A DNA stretch of 64,000 bases, taken from assembly GCA_024345305.1 (NCBI GenBank), contig BRON01000011.1:1054001-1118000 (forward strand), written 5' to 3'. The notes under the pieces are model-generated. The model was not told where the DNA came from and ran no database searches. It was given only the letters and a program-made list of their open reading frames with translations. The stretch is from Mrakia gelida. Lineage: Eukaryota; Basidiomycota; Tremellomycetes; Cystofilobasidiales; Mrakiaceae. Below are positions 1-12,353 of this stretch, in pieces. Position 1 is the stretch's first letter; each line of letters begins with the position of its first letter. The position numbers and the translations under genes are program-made.

Positions 1-758
1 CCCGACGAGCTGTTCCGCAGATCCAGTATCGAAGGCGTTGTTGTCGCTCCTGCTGCTGTCGAGGTCGATTCCTCCTCGTCGTCGTCGTCAGAAGAGTCCT
101 CAGCACTCGAGTCGGAGTCGTCGGACGCGTCCTCATCCTCGTCCTCGTCCTCGTCGGACGAAGAACCTTCTCCCTCTTCTCCAGCTAGACGAGCATCGAA
201 GACTCCCAAGCCGAGGTCCTAAGGGAGGGGATTGGGGGCGAGGTCAGTCGGTGAGCGAGCGGGAAGGCGGGAAGGCAAGGTCGAGAGAGGGAGGAAGGAA
301 GAAACGAAGGTCGAAGCTCACCATCTCGACATACTGCTCCTGTCCCTCTCCGACATTCTCGATATCCAGTTCCTCCAGATCAGCAGTCGCGAGCGCTTCG
401 TTCGCTGATGCCATGAGGGGGAGGAAGTTTTGTAGGCGGGAGAGGACTGTTCGCGAACGGATGAAGGGAGGGAGGGGAAGGTCAGCTTTGAGCTCTGCCC
501 TTCCCTTCGAGCTCGCTCTGTTGCGAGCTCAGGGGAAGGAAGACACTCACGTTCCGAGTTCTCCGGCACAGGGAAGGTAGTAGGTCGAGTGAGGAGTCCT
601 GGTGGTGGTGTGGGCAGGGATTGGGAGGAGAAGAGCTTGCCTGAGGGAAGGAGGGAGGGAAGGTCAGCTTTGAACGAACGGGAAGGAGAGAGGGAGGACG
701 ACGAACTGAGTCGCTCTTGACGAGCTTCTTCGGTTTCGACGTCGAGGATGTTGCTCAT
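1..758 (-). CDS. NOPCHAP1-like (C12orf45/DUF4598) snoRNP assembly chaperone, 3' end outside window
   Basis: I read four exons (758-707, 640-551, 446-322, 218-1), giving about 161 residues before the window edge, with no stop seen. After an acidic start (MSNILDVETEEARQER) comes a proline-rich strand ending VPENSELLSRLQNFLPLMA, then an acidic helix and a motif close to VEMDLGLGVFD. This order (a P-x-S stretch, RLQ-FLP-MA-AN, then a short V-M-D-LGVF element) matches the human C12orf45/NOPCHAP1 family, which links NOP58 to R2TP during box C/D snoRNP assembly. The tail is an acidic Ser/Asp/Glu run, common in nucleolar proteins. The introns carry GCTGACC branch points. The family assignment is by recalled motif and not by search. 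The role in this organism is inferred. Confidence 0.72.
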
Positions 759-958
759 AGTGTTGCTAGGATGGAGAAGAGAAAGGTTTCGGTTGTGAGG
801 AGTTGTAGTCGGGTGCGAGACAGAGCAGGGACGAGCTCAGCGGAAGGACGATTTCGACGAGAGGGCTTGACTTTTCGTTGAGCTCGAGTCGACCTTCCTC
901 TTCTCCTTCAACTCCCTCCTCCACCTTCTTTCCCGAGATAGAGATCTCCTAGCCCACG

Positions 959-3505
959 ATGGCCTCCCTCCGACGTGCTTCCTCGAGTTTACTTGTTCGA
1001 GTCCTCTCCTCCAACGCTTCCTCCTCCTCGTCGTCGACGTCTTCTTGTTCGATCCGATCTTTGTCGAGCTCAGCTTCAACTCAGGCTACTGACAAAAAGG
1101 GGATCAAGATGAAGCCGCAGCGTAAGTACCAGCTCACTCTCTACATCGTACCCCACAGTAACTGACCGTCTTCTTTGCTTGGGTCTCGTAGCGAAAATCA
1201 AGATGCCAGGCCCAAAGAGTACTGGTCCGACGAATCCAAGGAGGAGAGGATCGTCCTACGTGAGTCCTTCGCTGGCTCCCTCGCCCAGCCCTCGTCTCTT
1301 GAGGATCAACGCTAACTCTTGTCGGGATGTGTAGAACTTTGATAAAACTCTGATACCTTCAATCAACCAAGATCCTATCTCGTTCGAAGGGATCCCAATC
1401 TTGACTCCCGTTCGTCCCTCCCTCCTTCCCTTCGCTCTCGCGTTCTCTTTCGCTGAGCTCACCTTGCTTTCGGATCCCCTTTTCGCAGAACAACGTCTCG
1501 ACCCAGACTATCGGTCAGCTTCAGCAGTTCCCTCTCGCAGTCCTCAAGGAGATCCGACGTTGGGGAAGCCCTACAACTCAATCAACCGGAGTACGTCCTT
1601 GCCTCCTCCTCCTCCCCTTCCCTCCATCTTCGACTCGTCTCGTTCCATCGAGTCCCTTCTTCCCTCCAGCTTGGACTCCTCCTCGTTTCGACGTAGCACA
1701 TGCTGATCTCTCTCCCTCGTCTGTTGTCTTTCTTCATCTTCCAGACGCTGCCCTTCTCTGTCGCTCGAGGGCTGACGCTCGAGTTCGCCGACAAGCTCAA
1801 CCATGTCAAGTCGGAGGCGATCTCGGAGCCTGAGAAGCACAAACACTCAAACTGGCTGCTGTGTAAGTACCCCTGTCGCTCTGTCGCTCGTCTCGAGCTT
1901 GTAGTGGAGGCGCAGAGCTGACCGCAAGCTTTCTTGGGTCGTCGGTCGTCGTCGAGCAGGGGGAAACTCGGGAACTGGAAAGACTCATCTCATGCTCCAG
2001 TCGCTGGTTCACGCCCATCAGACTGGGTGGATCACTATGTTTGTGTCTGATGGTGAGTTCATTCTTCCCTCTTTCCCCTGGCGTGTTGTTTGTAGGTCTG
2101 GCAGGGGGAAGGAAGGACGGAGGCGAGCTCGCGTTTTTCGGTTCGAGCGAGCTCACCACTTTTCCCTTCCTTCCTTCCTCCCTTCTTCTTCCTCTCACCC
2201 ATCCACCCCTTGTTCGCCACAGCCACCCGCCACACCAAAAACCTCTACCCCTACCACTACTCTCCTCACACCCAAACCTTCCACCAACCCACTCTCGCTT
2301 CCTCCATCCTCTCGCACCTCACCACCGCCGACACCTCCAACGCTTCCCTCCTCTCCCAGATCCCTCTTCCCTCCGAAGTCTACTCCTTCCGACCAGACGT
2401 GGCACCCGGAATTGGAGGATCCAAGCAGCAGGCGGACGTTGAGTTCAAGAGGACGCTGGGAGGAGGGAAGGACGGAGAGGGAGGGTGGGAGAGGTCGGTG
2501 AAGGAGCTGGCGGAGCTGGGAGCGAAGGAGGAGAGTATCAGTACTGAGGTGTTGGAGAAGGTTTTGGAGATCATTGCTGGGCAGGATAAGTGGGTACGGA
2601 TGCGAACGCTGAGTAATTGGGTTGGGTCGGGAAGGAGGGAGAGGAGGAAGAGGGCTGACTCGTGTCTCGTCTCGATTCGTTTCATTCAGGATCCCCTTCT
2701 TGCTCGCCATCGACCACGTTCAAGCCTACTTCCGAGAATCCCTCTACAAGACTCCAGAACTCAACACGCTGGAAGCGTACCATCTGTCGGTCCCGAGGTT
2801 GCTTTTGGATTACCTGTCTGGGAGGAAGACCTTCGTTCGTTCAACCTCTTCGTTCGCGTCGCTCCTCTCTCTTCTCATTCTAACTTCTCCTCTCCCCTCG
2901 TTCTCTACCTCTCCTTCCCTCTCTTCTCCACCCTCTCCTCCCTGCCTCCCTCTCCGTCCCGCCTCCCCTCACTTCGCCTCACCCCAGTCCCGCGGAGCAA
3001 CCCTCTCCTCCATCACGCCCATGAACAACAAAGCTCGACTCTCCCCTTCCTTCCTCCACGGTCTCTCCAAACAACCCAACGACCACCCCCTCGGAGCTTA
3101 CTACACCTTCTCCAAAAAGATGTACCCTCCCTCCCCGCATGATCAGCTCCAGAAGTGGCATTCGGAGAACGCGAAGGCGATGGAGGTCGTGGACGTGCCG
3201 GAGGGAGTGACGCTGCAGGAGGCGAAGGGTCTTTGGGAGATTAAGGTTGTGAGGAGGCGGTTGCATACTGGTGAGTTTGGACGAGGTACGGTGAGAGAGG
3301 GAGGGGGGTGGGGAGGGAGGAGGGTTGGTGGGGAGGGAGGAAGGGGAGGGAGGAAAGGATGAGACGAGACGAGACGCGAATTGCTGACCTTTACGTTCCT
3401 TTCGTTTCTGCAGTCAACTCGGATGAGAACTTCCTCTCCAAGTACCTCGAGGTGGCTGGAAACCCGAGGGAGTTCTTCAGGGCTATCGATATCAGTACGG
3501 TCTAG
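959..3505 (+). CDS. RSM23: Mitochondrial small ribosomal subunit protein mS29 (DAP3/Rsm23), GTPase-like
   Basis: Ten exons can be joined in frame (959-1121, 1192-1259, 1335-1409, 1489-1590, 1745-1862, 1960-2052, 2223-2589, 2690-2834, 2988-3270, 3414-3505), giving about 501 residues. The N-terminus is Arg/Ser-rich and lacks acids, as in a mitochondrial presequence. A P-loop, GNSGTGKTH, lies at 1962-1988, followed by a predicted strand ending in FVSD. Further on come IPFLLAIDHVQAYF, a Walker-B-like element typical of DAP3, and a C-terminal SKYLEVAGNPREFF block. DAP3/mS29 binds GTP in the head of the mitoribosomal small subunit. The length suits fungal homologues (about 450-500 residues). The start gives a good presequence, and no upstream ATG fits better. 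One donor, at 2590, is GTGGGT, chosen because it alone keeps the DKIPFL frame. Confidence 0.88.
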
Positions 3506-3845
3506 ACTAGTGATTGAAATGAGGTCTTTTCGAATCGAGCTCGCGCCTTCGCTGCGAGGGGAGAGAGACATAGAACTGACACCCGCCGGCTTTGGAAACG
3601 GACAAGAGCTTGCATTGAAGGGGACACATAAGGCGTCGGCAAAGTGAGGGTTGGGGTTCCCTCTCGCAAAGAGGGAAAGCAAAGAAGCAGACGAGACGCG
3701 TCTCGTTTGGTCGAAGTCGTTTCCGCGCCGCCGTCCTTCTCCTCTCTTTCTGAAAGAGCAACAAACAAGAAGAGCGAAGGGATCTGTTCTGCTAGGCAGG
3801 ATGGTGTAGGGGGTCATACGAAAGTCGTCCCTTAATCAAAGTAAA

Positions 3846-5148
3846 CTATCCCGTCGCGTCGACCACCGACCCGTCCGCCTCCTTCTTTCCCTCGTCCTCC
3901 TCCTCCATACGCTCCTCAATCCTCAAAACCACAATCTTGAGCGGTCCTCCCTCCTCTCCGGAGATCAACCCGACAGCAGCCATCTCGCTCTCCTCAAGCT
4001 CCCTCTTGACCGCCTCCCCAACTTCAGGAACGGAAACGAGAGTGTACTGAGGATCTCGAAAAGTCTCGCCCATCGCTGAGCGCGCGGAACCTTCCAAGAG
4101 AAAGACGTGGCTGACCCAGAGTACTGATTCGAGGCGGTTCCACTCGGAGATGGGGAAATCGAAGGGAGAGGAGGCGTGGACGTGGATGATGAGGGGAGGT
4201 TTGGTGAGAGAGGAAGGCTCGCCGACGTTCGCGCCGAGCATGACGACCTTTGGGTTGAGGGATCGAAGGAAGGGAGTCCAGAAGTCCATCATAGCGTTGA
4301 GGTTCTCGGTGATGATGATCATGACTCCGTACAGAGATACCCTTTGAGAGGGAAGGGGAGGAGAGACGAGGAACTCGTTGAGCTCCACGAACGGAGTCGA
4401 GGCGCTGTCCTCGTCCCCAAGGGAGAGTGTGTAGGGAGTGAGGAGATCGGTGATTCGTTGACTCCTCGAAGATTCGGTTGAGATCTACGAGAAGAAGGGG
4501 CAAAGGGGATCACAAGGAGTGAGTGGCGAGCGAGGAAGAGGTCGAGGACGAGGCGTCGAGCAACTCACTCTTGGAAGAAGGAACGAGAGAGCATCGCAGG
4601 CAGGGAGAATGATGGCCTTGTTGTAGATCTCTGGTGCGACGACCTCGAGGAACCTGAAAGAGACTCCGCAGAGCGAGAGCTTGTCCTCTTCTTCGAGCAG
4701 TTTCGAGATGATCTTGAGGAGCTCGATCGGAAGCGAGTCGAGCGACGAGGGAGGTTCGGAGGAGATTGTTGAAGGAGAAATTGATTGGTATCTCGCCTGT
4801 GGGGAGTCCAAGTAGGGCCTTTGGTCAGCTGGACAAGACCAGAGAGGGAATCTAGCAGGGAGGGGAACGAACCGACGTCCAGCTCCAGATCCCTCCCTTC
4901 CCTCCTTCCTCCTTCTCTCCCTTCCACGACCAACGACTTCCGGGGTACAGCGCATCGGAGAATTCAACGAGGTTTCGATCCTGATCCTGAACCTGCCTCT
5001 TGAGAGCTTCGTTCTCGGATGAGAGACGAGCGATGGTCGAGGTTTGAGCTTCGTTCGTGGACGAAAGTTGGGCGACGATGGATGGAAGCTTGGAACGGGA
5101 ACGAACTTGAGTCTCGAGTTGGGAAAGTTGAGCGAGAAGAGCGTCCAT
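3846..5148 (-). CDS. Coiled-coil/F-box protein, family copy 1
   Basis: Three exons (5148-4873, 4796-4569, 4484-3846; 276, 228 and 639 nt) encode about 380 residues. Exon 1 starts MDALLAQLSQLETQ and forms a heptad-like coiled coil containing IARLSSENEALKRQ, then a Trp-rich patch (SRWSW...IWSW). Exon 2 is an F-box: SLDSLPIELLKIISKLLEEE followed by LSLCGVSFRFLEVVAPEIY. Exon 3 is a leucine-rich C-terminal half with LTPYTLSL and LNPKVVMLG. F-box proteins normally bring substrates to SCF ubiquitin ligases through Skp1; here that role is inferred from the fold alone. The gene is head-to-head with copy 2 (182 bp between starts), and both share the same three-exon plan, which implies duplication by inversion. 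I know no named orthologue. Confidence 0.75.
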
Positions 5149-5330
5149 TTCGGGGAGAGAAAAGATGGGAAGAAGAAAGGTCCGGGAAGAGAAGGAAGCC
5201 GTCGGGAGGGAGGGACCAAACGACGAGCGAGCTCAACCTCTTTTCAGTTCGTCGAGGGAGGTCGTTCTTCCTTCGACTACACCTCGCTTTCCCCCTTCTT
5301 TTCACCGAACATTCCTCATCTCTTGTCCCG

Positions 5331-6680
5331 ATGGATCTCGTCCTCTCCCGACTCTCTCAGCTCGAAGGTCAGACTCGTCTTCAAGCGTCGTCCCTCGCTC
5401 AACTCAAGGCCGAGAACGAAGCTCAACAGTCCTCCATCGCTCGTCTCTCCTTCCTCAACGACTCCAAGGACGTCTTCATCCGTCAACTCGAGGCCAAGGT
5501 CTTCCCTGAAGGGTTCTGGATATGGGAGAAGGTCGGGGATGGGCTGTCGGGCCGCTGGGCTTGGTCAAAAGTGAGTCCTCGATGTTGAGCTTCGCTTCTC
5601 CTTCCCTTCTCTTTCTCCTCCTCCTCCCTTCGCTATCTCGACTCTCTGGCTCCACGTCTCAAACCTTGAATCGTCCTCTGACTTCTATATACTCGCAACT
5701 TTCTTCGTCTGCAGGACAAGCATCGAAAACCACCTCCTACAAACCGAATCGGACCTCCAACCTCCCTCCTCTCCCTCCCAAACGAACTCCTCGAGATCAT
5801 CCTCCGCCTCGCCCTACCCAAGCAACGCGACCGTATCCAGCCTTTGAGCGTTTGCTTCAGGTTCCTGGAGGTCCTCTCCCCCATCGCCTATCGGACAGTC
5901 GAACTCAGCAGCCCTTCAGCGGCGATCTCATTCGTACTCCCTCGCGTGAGTCGCTCGTTCTAGCTTCCCTCCTCCTCCTCAAAACCCCATCTGATCTTCC
6001 CCTCTGTCTTCTAGATCTCCGACCCCAATCCCTCTACCTCCCGAATCAACTCCCTCCTCTCCCCTCAGACTCTCATCGTCCATCACGACGCCGAAGAGGT
6101 CACCCTCACCCCCACGGACTTCCTCCCCCTCACGCTCGTCCATCGGTCGGACCCACGTCCCATCCTCTTACCTCACCTCAAGATCATAGAGCCGTTCGAA
6201 ACCTCTGCGGATGCTCTCCTCAACTGGTCTCCGCTCCTTCGTCTCCTCAACCCCGCAAAGCTATCCCTCCTCGCAGGGCAAGAACGATTCCTCGACCAGG
6301 TCCCCACCACCTCACGAGTTCATCCGTTCTGGCTCGAAGGCATGGTCTTTCTTTCGACCTGGAGCCGTCTCCGATCCGTCGTCAGCTTAGGTGGGTGTAC
6401 ATCACTCATCGTTGGCTCCACCACCGAAGGAGAAGAGGAGGAGGACGCGTCGCTTTTCCGGAACTGCTTCGAGAAGCAGAGGGACGGATCGATACCGGAC
6501 CTGGAGATGTGGCTGAGGACTAGGTATAAAGATGGGAGGACGGAGGAAGAGCTTCTTGACGGGTTGGGCCTCTCGAGGATAAGCGAGAACGAGGACGCTC
6601 CCTACTATTGGGACCTACCAGGCGACCAGGTGGTCGAGATGAGGGCGGTGTTGAAGATCAAGGAGGATGAGACGGAGTAG
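5331..6680 (+). CDS. Coiled-coil/F-box protein, family copy 2
   Basis: Exons 5331-5570, 5715-5945 and 6015-6680 (80, 77 and 221 codons) give about 378 residues. The N-terminus, MDLVLSRLSQLEGQ, opens a coiled coil with the family core SSIARLSFLND, ending in the Trp motif GFWIWEKVGDG...GRWAWSK exactly at the exon border. Exon 2 carries the F-box (SLLSLPNELLEIILRLALPK, then LSVCFRFLEVLSPIAYR). Exon 3 begins ISDPNPSTSRINSLLSP and contains WSPLLRLLNPAKLSLLAG, matching the equivalent positions of the other copies. It shares its 182-bp promoter region with copy 1 on the opposite strand. A Skp1-adaptor role is inferred from the F-box. The C-terminal fold resembles irregular leucine-rich repeats, but no repeat unit is clear. 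Confidence 0.78.
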
Positions 6681-7286
6681 AGGGAGTAGCCTTTCAGTTA
6701 CATTTTTGCTGGAATGAGGCCTGGACGATTTGCGAGTCTCTTCGAGCGACGGAAAACTGGGATGGACCTCGACGTCGGGTCGGCTCCCCACTTTTGCCCT
6801 CCTCCGCTCGAGTCAACAACTTTCCAGTCCCTCAATAGCCAAAAAGAGTAGCTTCGGTTCAAAAGAGACGTGCAAAGTAGAGTTAAAGATGCAAAGCGAA
6901 GGTGTAGGGGAGCAAGGAAAGGAGATGAGCTTGGGTTCGACGCGAGCGAGCGAACGAGTGAACGAGCCGACGAACGTGAAGTGAAACGATTGGGACAGCA
7001 AGTGAGCGAGCGAGTCTCAAGAAAGGCGAAGGAAAGGAAGATGCAAAGGGGCGTGAGAAGTGAGAGTGAAGGTAAGTAAGTAGGTAGGAGAAATGCTGAG
7101 GGAGGAGGAGGGAAAGAACGTTCGACGTGTGTGTAATTTGAGAAGGAAAAAAGGAAGACGAAAGCGAAGGTGAAGGTAGACATGCAAACGAAGAAGGAGG
7201 GAGGTACAAGATATAGCAGAGCTTGAACAACATGAAGAGTCCGGGGAAGAAGGATAAGAAGAAAGCGAGAGGAAGAAGGAAGAGCG
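6681..7286. other. Intergenic stretch between convergent genes
   Basis: This holds the 3' ends of F-box copy 2 and of the KRE6-like gene. Open frames here are short, Ser/Phe-rich or Arg-rich and lack intron signals, so I see no gene. The AG-rich stretch at about 6870-7130 is probably untranslated sequence. Confidence 0.5.
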
Positions 7287-10200
7287 CTAGCACGATCCAG
7301 TGAGCTTGTTGATGGGGAGAGGGGAGTTGTCGGTCATTTGATCCCACTGCAGATCGAACAGACGAAGAGAGAAGGAAGGATGAGGTCAGCGACGTGGACC
7401 TTTTGTTAGTGAAGGAGAAAGACGAACAGTGGTGATGTTGGGATCGGAGTCTGCGAAGAAAGAACGAAGAGGGGGCGAGGTCAGCTTGTGAGAGAAGAGC
7501 GAGAGGAGAAGTACTGGAAAGAGAAGAGCTCACATCCGTGAATGTACTGCTCGATGTACTTTTCCTAGATGATCGAAGAAAGGAGAGGAGAAGAGAGGGT
7601 CAGGGGGTGAACTCGAAAGAGAGGACGAGACGAACGAACCGTAGGGAAATCGTCAGGATCGCATCCAACGTTCTTCGCGTTCGGGGATTGGTAGACTCGG
7701 ATGTGCTCGACGTAGAGATGAACAGGCCAGAGGTTCTAGGAGGGATGAAGCGAGAGGAGCCGTCAGTTCGAAGTCGACGACGCGTCAAGAGCGACCCCTC
7801 CTCAAACTCACCTCTAGTCCCTCGTAATCGATGATACCGAAGTTCTCCGAAAGACCCAGGTTGATGAGGATGTACTGAGAGGGAGGGAGAGCAGCTAATC
7901 AGTGACTGAGCGCGTCCACGTCGAGCAGGGAGGGAGAGTTCGCGCACCATCGGTTCCTGAGGGACGGGTCGAGCGGAAACCTGAGCAGCGGCGTTCGGTC
8001 CCATTCCAGCTCCTCGGAAGGTCCAAGCCTTCTTTCCGTCGTTGACCCAGTGGATGTGTCCATCGCTGAAAGGTTCGAAAAGAGGGAAACGGTCAGTGCT
8101 CGAGCACCGAAAACGAGAGAGAGGCGAGACGAGCGAGGGACTCACTTTCCAGCCGCGTACTGTCAAAGGACGAAGAGCAGGCGAGGTCAGCGAAAGGTTG
8201 CGAGAGGAATGGATCAAGAAGAGACTTACCTCGAAACCGTAAAGAGAGAAGCAGGGAACGTTTCCGTGCTCGTAGCCTGTGCGAAGAGAAGAAGGGAGGT
8301 CAGAGGCGAGACTCGTCGACGAACGGACGCGTCGAGATTGAACGTACAGTTCTGATCAGTCGCGGAGACCACCGATGTCGCTTGCTGGTAGACACCTGTA
8401 GGGAAAGGCAGTGTAAGAGACGTCGAGGGGCGATGGTCAGCTGGGAAGCGTCGGCTCGGAAGAGGAGGAAAGAGTAACTTGCCTCCGAAGTATGTGTTGA
8501 GAGTCGAGACCTCGGGGTCGTCGATGATTAAGTTAGCAGAGTTGTTCAACCAAGCGTACTCGGGGTTGAATCTGAACCGAGAAGGAAAGCAAAGTCAGGA
8601 ACGATCGAAAGGGCGACGAGAGGATGAAAATCAGCAGAGGAGCGCCCAAACGACTCACGGAGCCCACTGCGACGACTGAGAGACGTGTCCTTGCAGTGTC
8701 GAGGTATCTACTTGAGCTTCGAAGACGTCTGCGAGAGGAAGGGAGTCGGAAAGAGTGAGCTCGAGAAGGTCTCGAGAAGGATCGAAGAAACGAGGACGAA
8801 CCGATCTCGGGAGCAGACCTTCCGAACCAGGTTCCATCGTCGTGTTTTGGTCCAGGGTGGCTCGAGTCTCCAGGACAAGTGCATCTCGAGAGACGCTGGC
8901 CGGGAAGGAAGGAGAGAGCTCCTTCTCCAGGAAGACCTTCGGCTCCAGAAGTCGCGGCGATGGCGGGCAGTCCGTTGAGCGTTTGGTTGGCGAGAGTTCC
9001 GACGCTGTAGACACGAAGACAACGAGAGTCAGCCTTCGAAAACATCGAAATCAAAGGGAAGGTAGTACTCACTCGCACTCGTCGTAGGAGTAAGGCCACT
9101 GAAGACGAGAGGAGGAAGCGAGGTCAGCTTCGACGAAGGACGCGACGAACTCGCTCGAACGTACCATTCCGTCCAGAGTTCCTCCGTATCCGGCACGTCC
9201 AAGGTTTCCCATCGCCCAGACCGCAGGCCAGAGCTGATGAAAGAATCGATCAAGATCAGTACGGTCTCAACACGTCTTCGAGAAGGAGGAACAAGGTCGA
9301 ACTCCGTAAACGTCAGGTCGTCCAGGCAGCTTGACCGAAGCCTCGAGGTATCCTCCAGTGAAGCAGAACTTCCTCCAGGACGACACCATTCCTCCCATGT
9401 ACCTACAAACAAGAAGAAGGCGTCAGCGAGAGTGCGTCGAGGTCGCGGAGAAGCAAACGAGACTCACTCGAGTCCGTGATTCGGGATTCTGTCGAGGGTA
9501 ACGACCAACGATCCGTCCTTGGTGGTGATTTGACGAGGATCGTACCATTCGAGGTTGTTAGTGCTCCAATAGTGAAGATCTGGACAGATGCATGAAAGAC
9601 GCATGGAAAGATTGTGAGGCATGGACATGAAGCGACGTGTGAGAATGGCGAGAGCGAGTTGAAGAACGGCAGAACGAGTCGAACTGACCGACAGCCTCCC
9701 AGTAAGCATCATCTCCAGGGAAGAAGGATCTCCCATCCTCCTCGAACTCATCGGAGAAGACCAGCTCCATCTCCTCGCCTGATAAGATGCAAAGGAGGGG
9801 AGTCAGCGACACGACAAACGTAAAGCAGACGCGTCGACTCGAAAGCGCACCAGTCTCGAGAGAAGTCCACGTTCGCTTGTCCAGAGGAGTAGCAGGGTCG
9901 ATGAGTCCAAACGATCCGATGACTGCTGGCACCTGTCCAGTGGCGTTGATTCCTCCCATGCTGAGTACGAAGAGGAAACGAGAAGCTCAGCGAAGGGTTC
10001 GAGAGTCGAGCTCGAGGAGGAGGGAGGGAGGAACGACGAACTTGAAAGCTCCGAGCGCTGTCGGTTTCGCCGTCTGGTAGAAGCTAATGATCGGGTATCC
10101 AGCGACTGAGATGGAGAAGTAACGAGTCAGCTGACCCTTCCCACACACACTCAGAAGGAGGAGCGAGCGAAACTCACAGAGAGTGATGAGACCGAGAACG

Positions 10201-11405
10201 AAGAGCGCCAAACAACCCAAGTTCTCAAGTCCTCGAAGCGTCAGAATCGAGCCTCCCTTGTCGTTCTTTCGATCTCGTTTGGGATCTGGGTTGTGTAGGT
10301 AGTCGTCGACCTGAAGAAGAAGCGACGAGAAGATGAGGACAGGTTTGAGAGCGAGAAAACACGGCAGCGAGGCGAGAAAGGCACGAACCTCGACGTCCCC
10401 GACTGTGTGGTCCGACTGGTAAGCTGTTGGATCCGAGATCGAGTACTGCAAGAGAAGACGATAGTCAGCGTCTTGTATAGAGCGAGTCTTTGTGGGTTGT
10501 GAGGAGAGAGCGACGTCGTTGGGCACCCAAAACAGGACGGGTCGGGGACTCCGAGAACAACCCCTCCCAGCTCGACCTCCTCTCCTCCTTCCTTCGTCTC
10601 CCTTAGCCCTTCAGATCGTCCTGCTACCAGCTCTTATACGAGACGAAGAAGCTGAGCCTTCGAGAATCGAAATTAGACTCACCTTTTCCGAGATAGAAGG
10701 AGCGAAGGTAGAAACCGAACCCGTTCGACCAGCAGCCGGGTTGTATCCACTGTAGCCTGCTCCTGCTGCGAAAGGTTTCCGAGAAGATGACTGGCGTGTG
10801 CGAAGGAGAGAGGGAGCTTTATCAGCATGAGCTCAGATGTGTTGAGACTGTATAGAGAGGTGCGCTGAGAGAAGGAGAAGGAGGAGGAGGGAGGGCGAGC
10901 TGTGAAGCTGCGAAGGTGGTGCCTCGCAGCTGTCTCCCCCGAGATCCCCTTCCCTCCTTCTTGTGCTTCTGATCCGGAGTCAAAGGGTTCCAAGGATAGT
11001 TTCCAAGATAAGAAGATCTCTTGATCTGACTTGCGAGCTGAGAAGGGAGGAAGAGAAAGAAGGACGACTCTGCGACCCTTGTTCTCGAGCCTCCCTTCCA
11101 TCCTTCCTTCCCCTCCTCCCGCACTCCTCCTTTTCACCTTCGTCTCTTGACCGATGAGGGGGAGAGAGAGAGAGTCGACTCACCGAACCTCCGCTTCCGT
11201 TGCTATCGACACTCGTAACGCTTCCTCTAGGATCCCTCTGACCGAACGCTCCTGGCGCTAGAGGGCTGTACTGTTGTTGAGAAGAGGAGGAAGGAGGGGG
11301 AGGGGGACCTCCAGAAGGGGCGTAGCGGGACATGTTGTTGTTGTTCGAGGATTGAGTCGATTGTGGTGTGTTGGAGAAAGCGTAAGGGGAGGGTGAAGGG
11401 GCCAT
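7287..11405 (-). CDS. KRE6: KRE6/SKN1-type beta-1,6-glucan synthesis protein (GH16 membrane protein)
   Basis: This multi-exon gene ends at a TAG at 7287-7289, after INKLTGSC. The N-terminal cytoplasmic part is Ser/Pro/Asn/Gln-rich. It is followed by VDDYLHNPDPKRDRKNDKGG and one membrane segment, CLALFVLGLITLFAGYPI, a signature of the KRE6/SKN1 family. The luminal GH16-like domain has LVFSDEFEEDGRSF, ATP-free strands such as WSTNNLEWYDPRQIT, then MVSSWRKFCFTGGYLEASVKLPG, LWPAVWAMG and the catalytic-type motif EIDVFEAQ. That motif is cut by an intron inside the Asp codon (between 8801 and 8732). The C-terminal half has LNTYFGGVYQQ, WVNDG and EHIRVYQ. Family members act in the ER/Golgi lumen in cell-wall beta-1,6-glucan assembly. 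The join of exon 1 (ending near 11184) to the block at about 10770-10680 is not resolved. An upstream in-frame ATG at 11450 is the alternative start. Confidence 0.9.
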
Positions 11406-12353
11406 TTTGGGAGAAGGGTTCCTGAGGGTGGCGGGGAGGGGGGTTGGCAAGGGAAACGAGGGTGGGTGTTTGACGGGACGAGAGGGGGAGGGAGGAGGAA
11501 GAGGAGGTCGGGTTCAGAACGAAACGCAACAAGGCTTGGCTGGCTTTTTTTCTCGTCATCGGAGAATGAAAAATTAGATCAGAAGGGTATGCCAGTCTCG
11601 ATCTAGATGGTTCGAAGTGCTCTCAGGAGGAATGGGACAAAAAGGAGGCAAGGGAAAAGCTGCTCGCGCTAATGTTCGAACCTCCTCCCTCCGGTCGAAT
11701 TGAGAACGAGCTTTTTGCTGCTGACGTTGTGGATTTTAGACGCAGAGAAGCCAGGATTCATACGCGAAGCGAAGAACCTCAGTGAGACTCCCAGGGTAGA
11801 GAGGGGAAGGTGTTGTTGTCCGTTCCACTCTCGTCGGAAAGTCAGTCGCGTCGAGAGTTCTAAACGACCACGAAGCCGGGTTCTCCTCGCTTCTACCGAG
11901 GGATCGCAGAGTGTTGTAGGTATAGCAAGGCTCCGGGAGTTGTTTGAGATGCTCCAGAGTAGATCGCTGGTGAAGGGAATAAACTGTTCGAGGATGATGC
12001 GAGCGACGCGTCGACGTCCAGCTCGCTGGACTTCTCTCTCCCTTCCGGCAAGCGAGCAAGTATGAACGAGGTCATCACGAGAGAAGAGCTAAGAACAAAG
12101 TCAAAGAGGCGTATGTGGATTCGAGAACGAGAGAGCTACGTGAGATGAAGGAGTCGGACAGAGTGAAAGACGAAAACGAACGAAGGAGGACGTGCAGCAA
12201 GAGAGCGATTCGATTGCTTGAGAAAGCGAGCGCACGACAGCAAGAAAGAAGACGGTTTCAGCCTTTGGACACGGTGAAGCACTCGAAGGGAACCGAAGAT
12301 GACGAAGGAGGGAAAAGCAATGACTGACTTCCCCGTCGCGTCGTTCGTTCGAT
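11406..12353. other. Upstream region of the KRE6-like gene; no gene seen
   Basis: About 950 bp lie between the KRE6-like start and the 3' end of the next minus-strand gene. The open frames (for example 12115-12327 on the plus strand) are Arg/Glu/Ser-rich composition artefacts without splice signals. One GACGCGTC palindrome lies at 12005-12012. The stretch probably holds the KRE6 promoter and 5' untranslated sequence. A CCCTCAG just before 11405 could be a 5'-UTR acceptor. Confidence 0.45.

Noticed and set aside
38..580. Plus-strand 180-residue frame at the left edge
   Set aside because: It is the antisense of the NOPCHAP1-like exons and introns and is dominated by Arg/Ser/Pro from base composition.
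12115..12327. Plus-strand 70-residue Arg/Glu-rich frame
   Set aside because: It has no partner exon, no family resemblance and no intron signals, and it lies in the 5' region of the KRE6-like gene.
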